A stretch of 64,000 nucleotides of DNA from Alteribacillus bidgolensis (GTDB lineage Bacteria > Bacillota > Bacilli > Bacillales > Marinococcaceae). Shown piece after piece: positions 42,873-51,760 of the stretch (the first letter of the stretch is position 1; each line of letters begins with the position of its first letter). Location of the stretch: assembly GCF_002886255.1 (NCBI RefSeq), contig NZ_KZ614149.1:558001-622000 (forward strand). The letters are read 5' to 3'. The notes below the pieces were generated by a model. The model was not told where the DNA came from, made no database searches, and worked only from the letters and a program-made list of their open reading frames with translations. The translations under genes were made by a program, and so were the position numbers.

Positions 42873-43829
42873 ATGAAAAGAGTGGTTTTAGTTGCTACAG
42901 GCGGTACAATTGCAAGTAAAACAAAAGAAGGTTCAGGTTTATTAGCTGCCGGAGAGCTGACAGGAGAAGAACTTGCTTCTATGTTTGATCTGCCAGACCA
43001 TGTGGAATTAATCATAGACTCATTTATTCAAAAGCCAAGTATTCATTTAACTTTTGATGATTGGCTGAACTTAAGGCGAAGAATGCAAGATTATTTAAAT
43101 GACAAAACGATTGACGGTGTAGTAGTAACACATGGAACAGATACATTGGAAGAAACAGCCTATTTCCTTGATATAACCCTCAACAATAAAAAGCCAATTG
43201 TTATGACCGGTTCCCAAAGGGCTCCAGAAGCATTAGGCAGTGATGCTTACATAAATATCCGCTACGCGATTTTAGCTGCATGTGCGAATGATTTAAAGGA
43301 TTTAGGGACGGCCGTAGTGTTTAATGAAAGAATTTTTTCAGCAAGATACGTAAAAAAAGAACATGCATCTAATATCCAAGGATTTAATTCGTTTGGCTAT
43401 GGATATATAGGTATAATTGACAATGATAAAGTAATCCTTTACCAAAAGCCGAGTAGAAGAGATTATTTAGGATTAGGAAATCAATTACCTAGAGTAGATA
43501 TAGTAAAAGTTTATTTAAATGCAGACGGCAGTCATATCGATGCCTCAGTGAATAGTGGTGCAAAAGGTATTGTGTTAGAAGGCGTTGGGCGTGGGCAAGT
43601 TACTCCTAAAATGGTAAATAGTATAAAGAATGCAATCGACCATAACATTAAAGTTGTTCTTACCACTAGTGCTGAAGAAGGCCATGTTTATACGACTTAT
43701 GATTATAATGGAAGTGCTTATGATTTAGAGAAAATGGGTGTGGAATTAGGAGAAGATTTAGATTCTAAAAAAGCGAGGATTAAATTAGCTGTTTCATTAT
43801 CTTTAAATAATGAAAAACGTCGTCTCTAA
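42873..43829 (+). CDS. ansA: L-asparaginase (type I, cytosolic)
   Basis: This enzyme hydrolyses asparagine to aspartate and ammonia. The 318-residue protein has both catalytic threonine motifs, 'VATGGTIAS' and 'VVTHGTDTLEETAYFLD', and 'IVMTGSQRAPEALGSDAYIN'. There is no signal peptide. GAGGTGAGAG precedes the ATG. It is probably cotranscribed with ypdA, and it makes nitrogen-metabolism sense near gudB. Confidence 0.95.
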   Translation: MKRVVLVATGGTIASKTKEGSGLLAAGELTGEELASMFDLPDHVELIIDSFIQKPSIHLTFDDWLNLRRRMQDYLNDKTIDGVVVTHGTDTLEETAYFLDITLNNKKPIVMTGSQRAPEALGSDAYINIRYAILAACANDLKDLGTAVVFNERIFSARYVKKEHASNIQGFNSFGYGYIGIIDNDKVILYQKPSRRDYLGLGNQLPRVDIVKVYLNADGSHIDASVNSGAKGIVLEGVGRGQVTPKMVNSIKNAIDHNIKVVLTTSAEEGHVYTTYDYNGSAYDLEKMGVELGEDLDSKKARIKLAVSLSLNNEKRRL

Positions 43830-43961
43830 TTTAATAATTAGTTTATATAATAAAGAATAAGAGTAACATAAGAAGAGTGAAGAGGATGGATATTCTTACC
43901 CGGAACCCTTATTTTCATCGATAAAACAGCGTGTTACGATAATATAATAAGAGGGGACGGG

Positions 43962-44621
43962 ATGAAAGTGATTGCGCTTATTATTGCAGCTTTGGCACCT
44001 GCCATTGCTCTGTTAAGTTATTTTTATTTAAGAAATGAATATGAATCAAATATTCTTTTACAAGTATTAAGAACCTTTATTATTGGCGCATTGCTTGTGT
44101 TCCCTATAATGGTTCTGCAATATGCATTAGAAGCAGAAGGTGTTTTACGTTCTGAATGGTTACATGCTTTTTTAGGAGCAGCAGGTTTAGAAGAGTTTTT
44201 TAAATGGTTTTTATTGTTTTTTACTATTTATAAATTTGTATCTTTCCATTCGCGCTATGAGGGAATTGTATATGGCGCATCGATCTCCTTAGGGTTTGCT
44301 TCGGCTGAAAATGTAATATATCTCATGGCGACTGGAATTGATTATGCAATAGGTAGAGCTCTACTTTCAGTTTCCAGCCATGCTTTATTTGGAGTAGTAA
44401 TGGGGTATTATATAGGATGTGCTCAAATTGCATCAACAAAGGTAAAAAAAGTAATCTGGATGATATTCTCACTTATTGTGCCTCTTGTTTTACATGGGTT
44501 ATATGATTTGATATTATTGACCGTCCATAAAAATGTAATAGTTATCATTGTACCATTTATGTTTTTCTTATGGTGGTTCGCATTGTCGAGGTCAAAAAAA
44601 GCGAATGAAAAAATGGCATAA
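43962..44621 (+). CDS. prsW: Intramembrane protease PrsW
   Basis: PrsW makes the first (site-1) cut in the anti-sigma factor RsiW. The 219-residue protein has about seven membrane helices and the PrsW glutamate pair 'GLEEFFKWFLLF', with a further conserved acidic position in 'SAENVIY' and His in 'HALFGVVMGYYIG'. GGGGACGGG precedes the ATG. In B. subtilis sleB-ypeB follows prsW; here an S-box methionine operon comes between them. Confidence 0.93.
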   Translation: MKVIALIIAALAPAIALLSYFYLRNEYESNILLQVLRTFIIGALLVFPIMVLQYALEAEGVLRSEWLHAFLGAAGLEEFFKWFLLFFTIYKFVSFHSRYEGIVYGASISLGFASAENVIYLMATGIDYAIGRALLSVSSHALFGVVMGYYIGCAQIASTKVKKVIWMIFSLIVPLVLHGLYDLILLTVHKNVIVIIVPFMFFLWWFALSRSKKANEKMA

Positions 44622-44636
44622 GAAAGGATGGAAGTT

Positions 44637-44801
44637 ATGGCTGTTCAGACTCGTTATCGTGTAATTGTCCGCTGTCCTAAATGTGGTGAAAAATATATTC
44701 TTCGAGGAAGAAACAATGAAAAAGGAGAGCTCGAAACAGGATTTAAGCGATGCGTATGCGGTAATGAAACGAATCTTCACATTGATGCAACCCCGGAATA
44801 A
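44637..44801 (+). CDS. Small zinc-ribbon protein
   Basis: This 54-residue product has CPKC (in 'VIVRCPKCGEKYILRG') and CVC (in 'GFKRCVCGNE'), four cysteines likely to bind zinc. AAAGGATGG lies eight bases before the ATG, and the gene starts 15 bases after prsW. Similar small proteins follow prsW in other Bacillus genomes. The function is unknown. A longer overlapping frame starting at 44665 runs into the S-box and is not accepted. Confidence 0.8.
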   Translation: MAVQTRYRVIVRCPKCGEKYILRGRNNEKGELETGFKRCVCGNETNLHIDATPE

Positions 44802-44864
44802 TTTGTTATTGCAATTATGCTTTTTATCGTGTACGGTTTTACTAACAACAATTACATTTTTATA

Positions 44865-44975
44865 TTCTTATCGAGAGAGATGGAGGGAAAGGCCCTATGA
44901 AATCTCAGCAACCAGCCACGCAATGGTCAGGTGCTAAATCCGACAGACGATATACTTACTCGTCTGAAAGATAAG
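44865..44975 (+). ncRNA. SAM-I riboswitch (S-box)
   Basis: The S-box order is clear: CTTATCGAGAGAG, GGAGGGA-AGGCCCTATGAA, CAGCAACC, AAGGTGCTAA-like TCAGGTGCTAAATCC, then GAAAGATAAG. The P1 helix pairs TCTTATC (44865-44871) with GATAAGA (44969-44975). It leads into metI-yitJ-metH, so S-adenosylmethionine should shut off the methionine operon. Confidence 0.95.
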
Positions 44976-45002
44976 ATGAAGTGTACATGCCTTTATAAAG
45001 CA

Positions 45003-45031
45003 GGCCTTCTTCTTATCGAGAAGAAGGCTTT
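45003..45031 (+). terminator. S-box-controlled terminator
   Basis: GCCTTCTTCT (45003-45012) and AGAAGAAGGC (45018-45027) form a 10-bp stem with a TATCG loop. The T run is short (TTTCC). Confidence 0.75.
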
Positions 45032-45077
45032 CCTATTAGGGAAAAAAGAATATACATAAAAAATGAGGTGCATAAAA

Positions 45078-46181
45078 ATGAGCAGTAAACACCATATAGA
45101 AACAAACTTAGCGCAAATCGGCAATAATCAAGATGAAAAAACAGGGGCTGTTAGTGCTCCCGTGTATTTTTCAACTGCTTATCGTCATGCTGGAATTGGA
45201 CAATCCACTGGATATGACTACTCTAGAACAGGCAATCCGACAAGAGAAATACTCGAAAATGCGATTGCTGCACTTGAAAACGGCAGAAAAGGATTTGCTT
45301 TAAGTTCTGGAATGGCAGCCATACAAACGCTCTTTGCTATTTTTGAAAGTGGAGATGAAATTCTTGCCTCACAAGATTTGTACGGAGGTACCTACAGGCT
45401 TTTTGAAGAAGGCTGGAAAAACTGGGGAGTAACTATACAATATGGAGATCCTCGTAATTTAGAAAATTTTGAGCGGTTGATAAACGAGAAAACCCGCGCT
45501 TTGTTTATCGAAACACCAACGAACCCATTGATGCAAGAGGCTGATATTGACGCTCTTGCTGCAATCGCAAAAGACAAGCAATTACTGCTTATCGTAGATA
45601 ACACCTTTTACACTCCTGTTTTGCAGCAGCCTTTAGACAAGGGAGCTGATATAGTTATTCATAGCGCTTCTAAATACTTAGGAGGTCACAACGACGTTAT
45701 TGCTGGATTAATTGTTGCTAATGATGAAAATATTTGTGAGCGAATAGGGGCTTTTCATAATGGCATGGGCACTATTTTATCACCGATGGATTCTTGGCTG
45801 CTTATGAGAGGGATGAAAACATTGTCCCTTCGTATGGAAAAACATACAAAAAATGCACAGGAAGTTGCAGACTTTTTAAATAAACACGATAAAATTGCAG
45901 ATGTTCTCTATCCAGGTAAAGGTGGAATGTTATCTTTCCGCCTTCAAAATGAAGAATGGGTGAATACTCTTCTGCAGGAACTGGACTTAATAACATTTGC
46001 TGAAAGTCTTGGCGGTGTAGAAAGTTTTATGACCTATCCAGCAACCCAAACCCACGCTGATGTACCAGAAGAAGTAAGAATAGCAAACGGTGTATGTAAT
46101 CGGCTGCTTCGTTTTTCTGTAGGTATTGAAAATGCTGAGGATTTAATTGCAGATTTAGACCAAGCTTTAGCTAAATTATAA
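45078..46181 (+). CDS. metI: Cystathionine gamma-synthase / O-acetylhomoserine thiolyase type enzyme
   Basis: This PLP enzyme of the Cys/Met metabolism family makes cystathionine or homocysteine from an activated homoserine. The product of about 367 residues has 'YDYSRTGNPTREILENAIAA', 'SSGMAAIQTLFA', the PLP-lysine segment 'VIHSASKYLGGHNDVIAG' and 'FAESLGGVESFMTYPATQTH'. ATG 45078 is used because GAGGTG precedes it. The S-box and the following yitJ and metH support the MetI name. No metC follows, unlike in B. subtilis. Confidence 0.9.
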   Translation: MSSKHHIETNLAQIGNNQDEKTGAVSAPVYFSTAYRHAGIGQSTGYDYSRTGNPTREILENAIAALENGRKGFALSSGMAAIQTLFAIFESGDEILASQDLYGGTYRLFEEGWKNWGVTIQYGDPRNLENFERLINEKTRALFIETPTNPLMQEADIDALAAIAKDKQLLLIVDNTFYTPVLQQPLDKGADIVIHSASKYLGGHNDVIAGLIVANDENICERIGAFHNGMGTILSPMDSWLLMRGMKTLSLRMEKHTKNAQEVADFLNKHDKIADVLYPGKGGMLSFRLQNEEWVNTLLQELDLITFAESLGGVESFMTYPATQTHADVPEEVRIANGVCNRLLRFSVGIENAEDLIADLDQALAKL

Positions 46182-46213
46182 GCGCGCTCTTAAAAAGAAA
46201 GGATGACAGAGTA

Positions 46214-48040
46214 GTGGAATTTCTTAATAAATTACAGCAAAACATGCTTGTCGGTGACGGTGCTATGGGCACCTATTTATATGATAAAGGTATTACCGGG
46301 TGTTTTGAAATGTTGAACCTGAGTAATCCAAATACAATAAAAGCTGTTCATAAGGAATATGTAAAAGCAGGTTCTGATGTTATTCAATCGAATACATATG
46401 CTGCAAACAAAATAAAACTTGAAAAATACGAACTAAGTGAAAAAACAGTAGAAATAAATAAGGCAGGAATACGTCTTGCAAAAGAAGCTGCTGGGACAGA
46501 AGCTTTTGTTTTTGGGACGATCGGAGGCATCAAAGGGGTAAAGCAGCTCGATGTCAGCAGTGAAGACATACAAAATGCTTTTAAAGAACAAGCAGAGGCT
46601 TTACTTTCAGAAAACCCTGACGGTTTAATGCTGGAAACCTTTTATGACTTAAAAGAAACAATAGATGCGGTACAATTAATTAGGAAATTGACGGATTTAC
46701 CCATAATTACCCAAGTCGCATTAGGCGAGGTTGGGGTTATGCATGGAGGCACCCCGGTTAGTGAAGTATTTCAAAAGCTCAAAGAAGCGGGTGCTGACAT
46801 AGTAGGGCTAAATTGCAGAATGGGCCCATATCATATCTTGCGCTCATTAGAGACCGTCCCTTTAATGAAAGACACCTATTTTTCTGCATATCCTAATGCA
46901 AGCCTGCCTGATTTAGATGATGGCAGATTTGTTTATCAATCGAACCCTGACTACTTTTACGAAAGAGCACAAGATTTAAAACAGCAAGGAGTAAGATTGA
47001 TTGGAGGGTGCTGCGGAACTACTCCTGATCATATTGCAGAGATAGCTCGAGCGGTAAAAGGGACAACGCCTGTAACCGAAAAAGTAACAGTAGAGGAAAC
47101 GTTAGCTGATCAACTAGTATCTTCACAAGTGCCGTCCGACACCGTTCGTCTAAACGAAAAGAAGACAAAGCCTTCTGTCATAGTGGAATTGGATCCACCT
47201 AAAAAACTAGCAACAGAAAAATTCATTCAAGGTGCTGAAGAATTATATAAGGCTGGAGCAGATGCTGTTACGATGGCTGATAACTCCTTGGCTACCCCTC
47301 GTATTGATAATTTAGCGATGGGAGCAATGGTTAAAAATAAAACGAATGCAAGACCGCTTCTTCATGTTGCTTGCCGTGACAGGAACTTAATAGGATTGCA
47401 ATCTCATTTATTAGGACTGCATGCTCTTGGTATTCAAGATGTATTAGCGGTTACTGGTGACCCGACAAAAGTGGGTGATTTTCCAGGAGCAACCTCTGTA
47501 TACGATGTTAATTCTTTTGATTTAATTTCTTTAATGAAGGAAATGAACGAAGGGCGTTCCTTCTCTGGTAAATCGTTAGGGGAAAAAACGTCGTTTACCG
47601 TAGCAGCAGCTTTTAATCCAAACGTAAGAAATCTCGAGCGTGCCGTGAAAAGGCTGGAGAAAAAGATAGAAGCTGGTGCTGACTATTTTATGAGTCAGCC
47701 TGTATATGGAAAAGAGCAATTTAAAGAAATTTATGAAGCGACAAAGCATTTAACTGTTCCAATATATATAGGAATAATGCCTCTTGTTAGCAGTAGAAAT
47801 GCAGAATTTCTACATAATGAAGTACCAGGGATTAAATTAACAAATGAAATAAGGCAGAAAATGGGAGCATGTGGAGAAGATAAACAAAAAGCTCAAAGGG
47901 AAGGTACAGCGATAGCAAAATCACTTATAGATGAGGCTTTAAAATATTTTCATGGAGTATATCTCATTACCCCGTTTTTGCGGTATGATATAACAGCAGA
48001 ATTAACGGATTATATAAGAAAATCGGCTTTACAGCGTTAG
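46214..48040 (+). CDS. yitJ: Bifunctional homocysteine S-methyltransferase / methylenetetrahydrofolate reductase
   Basis: This 608-residue protein joins two domains, as in B. subtilis YitJ. The N-terminal homocysteine S-methyltransferase (about 1-290) shows 'GDGAMGTYLYDKGI' and the zinc cysteines 'GLNCRMGP' and 'GGCCGTTPDHIAEI'. The C-terminal methylenetetrahydrofolate reductase (about 320-605) shows 'VIVELDPPKK', 'LAVTGDPTK' and 'YFMSQPVYGKEQF'. It supplies methyl-tetrahydrofolate and can methylate homocysteine. The start is GTG with AAAGGATGA. metH follows after 31 bases. Confidence 0.95.
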   Translation: MEFLNKLQQNMLVGDGAMGTYLYDKGITGCFEMLNLSNPNTIKAVHKEYVKAGSDVIQSNTYAANKIKLEKYELSEKTVEINKAGIRLAKEAAGTEAFVFGTIGGIKGVKQLDVSSEDIQNAFKEQAEALLSENPDGLMLETFYDLKETIDAVQLIRKLTDLPIITQVALGEVGVMHGGTPVSEVFQKLKEAGADIVGLNCRMGPYHILRSLETVPLMKDTYFSAYPNASLPDLDDGRFVYQSNPDYFYERAQDLKQQGVRLIGGCCGTTPDHIAEIARAVKGTTPVTEKVTVEETLADQLVSSQVPSDTVRLNEKKTKPSVIVELDPPKKLATEKFIQGAEELYKAGADAVTMADNSLATPRIDNLAMGAMVKNKTNARPLLHVACRDRNLIGLQSHLLGLHALGIQDVLAVTGDPTKVGDFPGATSVYDVNSFDLISLMKEMNEGRSFSGKSLGEKTSFTVAAAFNPNVRNLERAVKRLEKKIEAGADYFMSQPVYGKEQFKEIYEATKHLTVPIYIGIMPLVSSRNAEFLHNEVPGIKLTNEIRQKMGACGEDKQKAQREGTAIAKSLIDEALKYFHGVYLITPFLRYDITAELTDYIRKSALQR

Positions 48041-48071
48041 CAGCAGCTACACGAAGGAGTGGAAGACTACA

Positions 48072-51000
48072 ATGGTTCAATTTAAAGAAAGATTGAAACA
48101 ATCGATATTGTTACTAGATGGTGCAATGGGAACGATGCTTCAAAATGCAGATTTAAAGCCGGAGGATTTCGGAGGAGAGCATTTTGACGGGTGTAACGAA
48201 TATCTAAATGTTACATCTCCGCATGTTATTGATCGGATACACCGCGAGTATTTAGAAGCTGGTGCTGACATTATAGAGACAAATACATTTGGGGCAACCA
48301 GTATTGTACTTGCCGATTATGATCTTGAAGACAAAGCAGAAGAGCTGAATGTAGCTGCAGCAAAGCTGGCCAAAGCAGCAGCTGATGATTATTCAACTCC
48401 GGAATTTCCAAGATACGTAGCTGGAGCGATGGGACCGACGACGAAATCATTATCTGTAACGGGAGGCACAACATTTGAAGAATTAGCAGATGCTTATGAG
48501 GAGCAAGCTGCAGGATTAATAAAAGGCGGCATAGATGTGTTCCTGTTAGAAACAAGCCAGGATATGCGTAATGTAAAAGCTGCTTATGTTGGCATTAAAC
48601 GTGCAGAAGCAAGCGCGAAAACGGAATTGCCGCTTATTGTTTCAGGAACAATAGAACCGATGGGGACTACGCTGGCAGGACAAACGATTGAATCTTTTTA
48701 TATTTCACTAGAACATATGAAACCTACTGTTGTCGGGTTAAATTGTGCTACGGGTCCAGAATTTATGAGGGACCACCTGCGTTCATTATCTGATTTAGCT
48801 ACGACTTATGTTCATTGCTATCCAAATGCAGGATTACCTGATGAAGAAGGCCATTACCATGAATCGCCGGAATCTCTTGCATCAAAGTTAAAAACATTTG
48901 GAGAAAAAGGCTGGCTTAACATTGTAGGCGGCTGCTGCGGGACAACCCCGGAACATATTAAAGTAATGAGAGATACTTTAAAAGATTATTCTCCAAGAGT
49001 ACCTGTTGAGACTCACCCGCACACTGTCTCTGGAATCGAGCCGCTTGTCTATGAAGAAGACATGAGACCGCTGTTTGTTGGGGAACGGACAAATGTCATT
49101 GGTTCTAGAAAATTTAAAAGACTTATTAACGAAGATAAATTTGAAGAAGCATCGGAAGTGGCGCGAGCACAAGTAAAAAGAGGTGCTCATGTTATTGATG
49201 TTTGTCTAGCGGACCCTGATCGTGAAGAGCTAGAGGATATGGAAAAGTTTCTGAGTTATGTAATAAACAAAGTAAAAGTACCGTTAATGATCGATTCAAC
49301 AGACGCTCAGGTTATTGAAAAAGCACTAACCTATTCACAAGGAAAAGCAATCATCAATTCTATTAATTTAGAAGACGGGGAAGAACGTTTTGATGACATT
49401 ATTCCAATAGTAAAACGTTTTGGAGCAGCAGTTGTGGTAGGAACCATCGATGAACAAGGGATGGCTGTTACTGCCGAAAGAAAACTTGAAATTGCTAAAC
49501 GTTCACATGATTTGCTCGTTCATAAGCACGGTATGAACGCTAAAGACATCATTTTTGACCCGCTGGTATTCCCGGTTGGAACGGGAGATGAGCAATACAT
49601 TGGATCCGCTGAAGCTACAGTAGAAGGAATTCGATTAATTAAGGAAAAACTCCCTGACTGCTTAACGATTTTAGGAATAAGTAACGTTTCATTTGGGCTT
49701 CCTCCGGTTGGTCGAGAAGTTCTAAATGCAGCTTTTATGTATTACTGTACCAATGCAGGTTTAGACTATGCGATTGTTAATACAGAAAAGCTCGAACGTT
49801 TTGCAAGTATTCCAGATAACGAAAAGGAAATGGCCAGAAAATTATTGTTTGAAACCTCGGATGAAACATTGGCAGAATTTACGGCTCATTATCGAGGGAA
49901 AAAAGCTGAGAAAAAGAAAGTCGAAAAGAACCTTTCTCTTGAAGATAGATTAGCTGAATATATAGTTGAAGGAACAAAAGAAGGGTTATTTGAAGATTTA
50001 GATGAAGCGTTGAAAAAATTCGATGAGCCTCTTGATATTATTAACGGTCCATTAATGAACGGAATGGACAAAGTTGGTAAATTGTTTAATAACAATGAAT
50101 TGATTGTAGCGGAAGTGCTGCAAAGTGCAGAAGCGATGAAGGCGGCCGTTGCCCATCTTGAACCATACATGGAGAAAAAAGAAGATGATGATTCAGGAAA
50201 AGGGAAAATATTGCTTGCTACTGTCAAAGGTGACGTTCATGATATCGGGAAAAATTTAGTAGACATTATTTTATCAAACAACGGCTTTAAAATCGTTAAT
50301 TTAGGAATCAAGGTCACCTCAAATGAACTAATTGAAGCTGTTAACAATGAAAAACCGGATGCTGTCGGTTTAAGCGGTCTGCTAGTTAAATCTGCTCAAC
50401 AGATGGTACTTACAGCGCAAGACTTAAAAAACCAAGAAATCTCTATACCTGTGCTTGTAGGCGGAGCAGCTTTAACGCGCAAATTTACAGAAGAAAAAAT
50501 AAGTGCAGAGTATGATGGAATGGTTCTATATGCAAAAGATGCAATGAACGGTTTAGATATAGCAAATAAACTGGCTGTACCTGAAGAACGGACCAAACTG
50601 CAGCAAGAATTGATTGAGAAACGAAAAAAACGGTTAGATAATGCGCAAAACAAAAAAGTTGTAAAAACGGTAAGCGAAGAAACACCAGCTCGTTCAGAGG
50701 TTTCAACAGAAGTGCCGGTACAAACTCCTCCAGATCTAAAAGAACATGTCCTGAAAGATTTTAGTATTGCTCATTTAGAACCGTACGTAAATTTGCAAAT
50801 GCTCATAGGAAAACATTTAGGTCTGCAAGGAAAAGTCAGCCGGTTATTAAAAGAAAAAAATGATAAAGCAGTAGCATTAAAAGAAAAAGTAGATCATTTA
50901 ATGAATAGAGCTAAAAAAGAAAATCTTTTAAAAGCGCACGGTATGTATAGATTTTACCCGGCTCAGTCAGATGGAAATGAGATATTCATTTATAATGATC

Positions 51001-51515
51001 CAGTAGAAAAGAAAGTACTCGAACGCTTTTCATTTCCAAGACAGCCTCGTGCTCCTCATTTATGTTTGGCTGATTTTATTCGTCCTGTTGGCAGTGGTGA
51101 TATGGATTACGTTGGATTTTTAACTGTCACTGCTGGAGAAGGTGTAAGAGAAATGTCTGCCAAAGCGAAAGAAAACGGAGATTATTTATTTAGTCATTTG
51201 GTCCAAGCTGCTGCCTTAGAAGTGGCTGAAGGTTTTGCGGAAAAAATTCATCAAATGATGAGAGATCAGTGGGGGATTCCGGATTCGCCTGAATTGACGA
51301 TGGAAGAACGTTTTTCCGCCAAATATCAGGGAATAAGGGTTTCTTTTGGTTACCCTGCTTGTCCTGACTTAAATGACCAGGCTAAATTGTTCCGATTACT
51401 CAGACCAGAAAAAATCGGTGTTCAATTAACAGATGAATATATGATGGAACCCGAAGCTTCTGTTTCTGCGATGGTATTTGCCCACCCGGAAGCAAGATAC
51501 TTTAGCGTTCTGTAA
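48072..51515 (+). CDS. metH: Cobalamin-dependent methionine synthase
   Basis: MetH transfers a methyl group from methyl-tetrahydrofolate to homocysteine through cobalamin. The 1147-residue protein is complete. The homocysteine domain (about 1-315) has the zinc pair GGCCGTTPEHI; the pterin domain is about 330-600 ('GERTNVIGSRKF'). The B12 domain has the cap near 650-740 and the axial His in VKGDVHDIGKNLVDIIL. The C-terminal SAM-dependent activation domain (about 910-1147) ends 'MMEPEASVSAMVFAHPEARY'. Its cofactor can come from the B12 operon in this same window. Confidence 0.97.
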   Translation: MVQFKERLKQSILLLDGAMGTMLQNADLKPEDFGGEHFDGCNEYLNVTSPHVIDRIHREYLEAGADIIETNTFGATSIVLADYDLEDKAEELNVAAAKLAKAAADDYSTPEFPRYVAGAMGPTTKSLSVTGGTTFEELADAYEEQAAGLIKGGIDVFLLETSQDMRNVKAAYVGIKRAEASAKTELPLIVSGTIEPMGTTLAGQTIESFYISLEHMKPTVVGLNCATGPEFMRDHLRSLSDLATTYVHCYPNAGLPDEEGHYHESPESLASKLKTFGEKGWLNIVGGCCGTTPEHIKVMRDTLKDYSPRVPVETHPHTVSGIEPLVYEEDMRPLFVGERTNVIGSRKFKRLINEDKFEEASEVARAQVKRGAHVIDVCLADPDREELEDMEKFLSYVINKVKVPLMIDSTDAQVIEKALTYSQGKAIINSINLEDGEERFDDIIPIVKRFGAAVVVGTIDEQGMAVTAERKLEIAKRSHDLLVHKHGMNAKDIIFDPLVFPVGTGDEQYIGSAEATVEGIRLIKEKLPDCLTILGISNVSFGLPPVGREVLNAAFMYYCTNAGLDYAIVNTEKLERFASIPDNEKEMARKLLFETSDETLAEFTAHYRGKKAEKKKVEKNLSLEDRLAEYIVEGTKEGLFEDLDEALKKFDEPLDIINGPLMNGMDKVGKLFNNNELIVAEVLQSAEAMKAAVAHLEPYMEKKEDDDSGKGKILLATVKGDVHDIGKNLVDIILSNNGFKIVNLGIKVTSNELIEAVNNEKPDAVGLSGLLVKSAQQMVLTAQDLKNQEISIPVLVGGAALTRKFTEEKISAEYDGMVLYAKDAMNGLDIANKLAVPEERTKLQQELIEKRKKRLDNAQNKKVVKTVSEETPARSEVSTEVPVQTPPDLKEHVLKDFSIAHLEPYVNLQMLIGKHLGLQGKVSRLLKEKNDKAVALKEKVDHLMNRAKKENLLKAHGMYRFYPAQSDGNEIFIYNDPVEKKVLERFSFPRQPRAPHLCLADFIRPVGSGDMDYVGFLTVTAGEGVREMSAKAKENGDYLFSHLVQAAALEVAEGFAEKIHQMMRDQWGIPDSPELTMEERFSAKYQGIRVSFGYPACPDLNDQAKLFRLLRPEKIGVQLTDEYMMEPEASVSAMVFAHPEARYFSVL

Positions 51516-51529
51516 AATAGCATTTTTGG

Positions 51530-51563
51530 CCCTTTTCGACTTGTTGTCGAAGAGGGTTTTTTT
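51530..51563 (+). terminator. Terminator after metH
   Basis: CCCTTTTCGAC (51530-51540) pairs with GTCGAAGAGGG (51546-51556), followed by seven T. Confidence 0.9.
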
Positions 51564-51596
51564 GTACTTTAGGAAATGTTTAACTTTGTTAACGGA

Positions 51597-51657
51597 TCAA
51601 AGTATAAGTAAAACTACGTCTTCCGCCATAGGACTCGGTGGCAAGCCAAGTTTTTTA
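51597..51657 (+). repeat. Interspersed terminator-bearing element, copy E
   Basis: TCAAAGTATAAGTAAAACTA, CGTCTTCCGCCATAGGA, then CTCGGTGGCAAGCCAAG and TTTTTT. The base of the terminator stem has a C-A mismatch here, while CCGCC can still pair with GGTGG by a G-U pair. It follows the metH terminator and precedes sleB by about 100 bases. Confidence 0.78.
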
Positions 51658-51760
51658 AATAAATGGCATGGAATAAATAACTCTTTATGAATAAAAAAAC
51701 CAACACAGAAGAAAATAAGAGCAACCAAGTGTTGTGGAGTAAAAAGGAGGGACAACCGTA

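Noticed and set aside
44665..44937. A 90-codon frame with a hydrophobic stretch after prsW.
   Set aside because: It overlaps the 54-residue zinc-ribbon gene, which has a better ribosome binding site, and its end lies inside the S-box.
44897..44974. A 25-codon frame with GGAGGG in front of an ATG.
   Set aside because: These bases are conserved core elements of the SAM-I riboswitch (GGAGGGA, ATGAA, GCAACC), so the apparent ribosome binding site is part of the RNA fold.
51478..51690. A 70-codon frame after metH.
   Set aside because: It covers the metH terminator and repeat copy E, and has no ribosome binding site.
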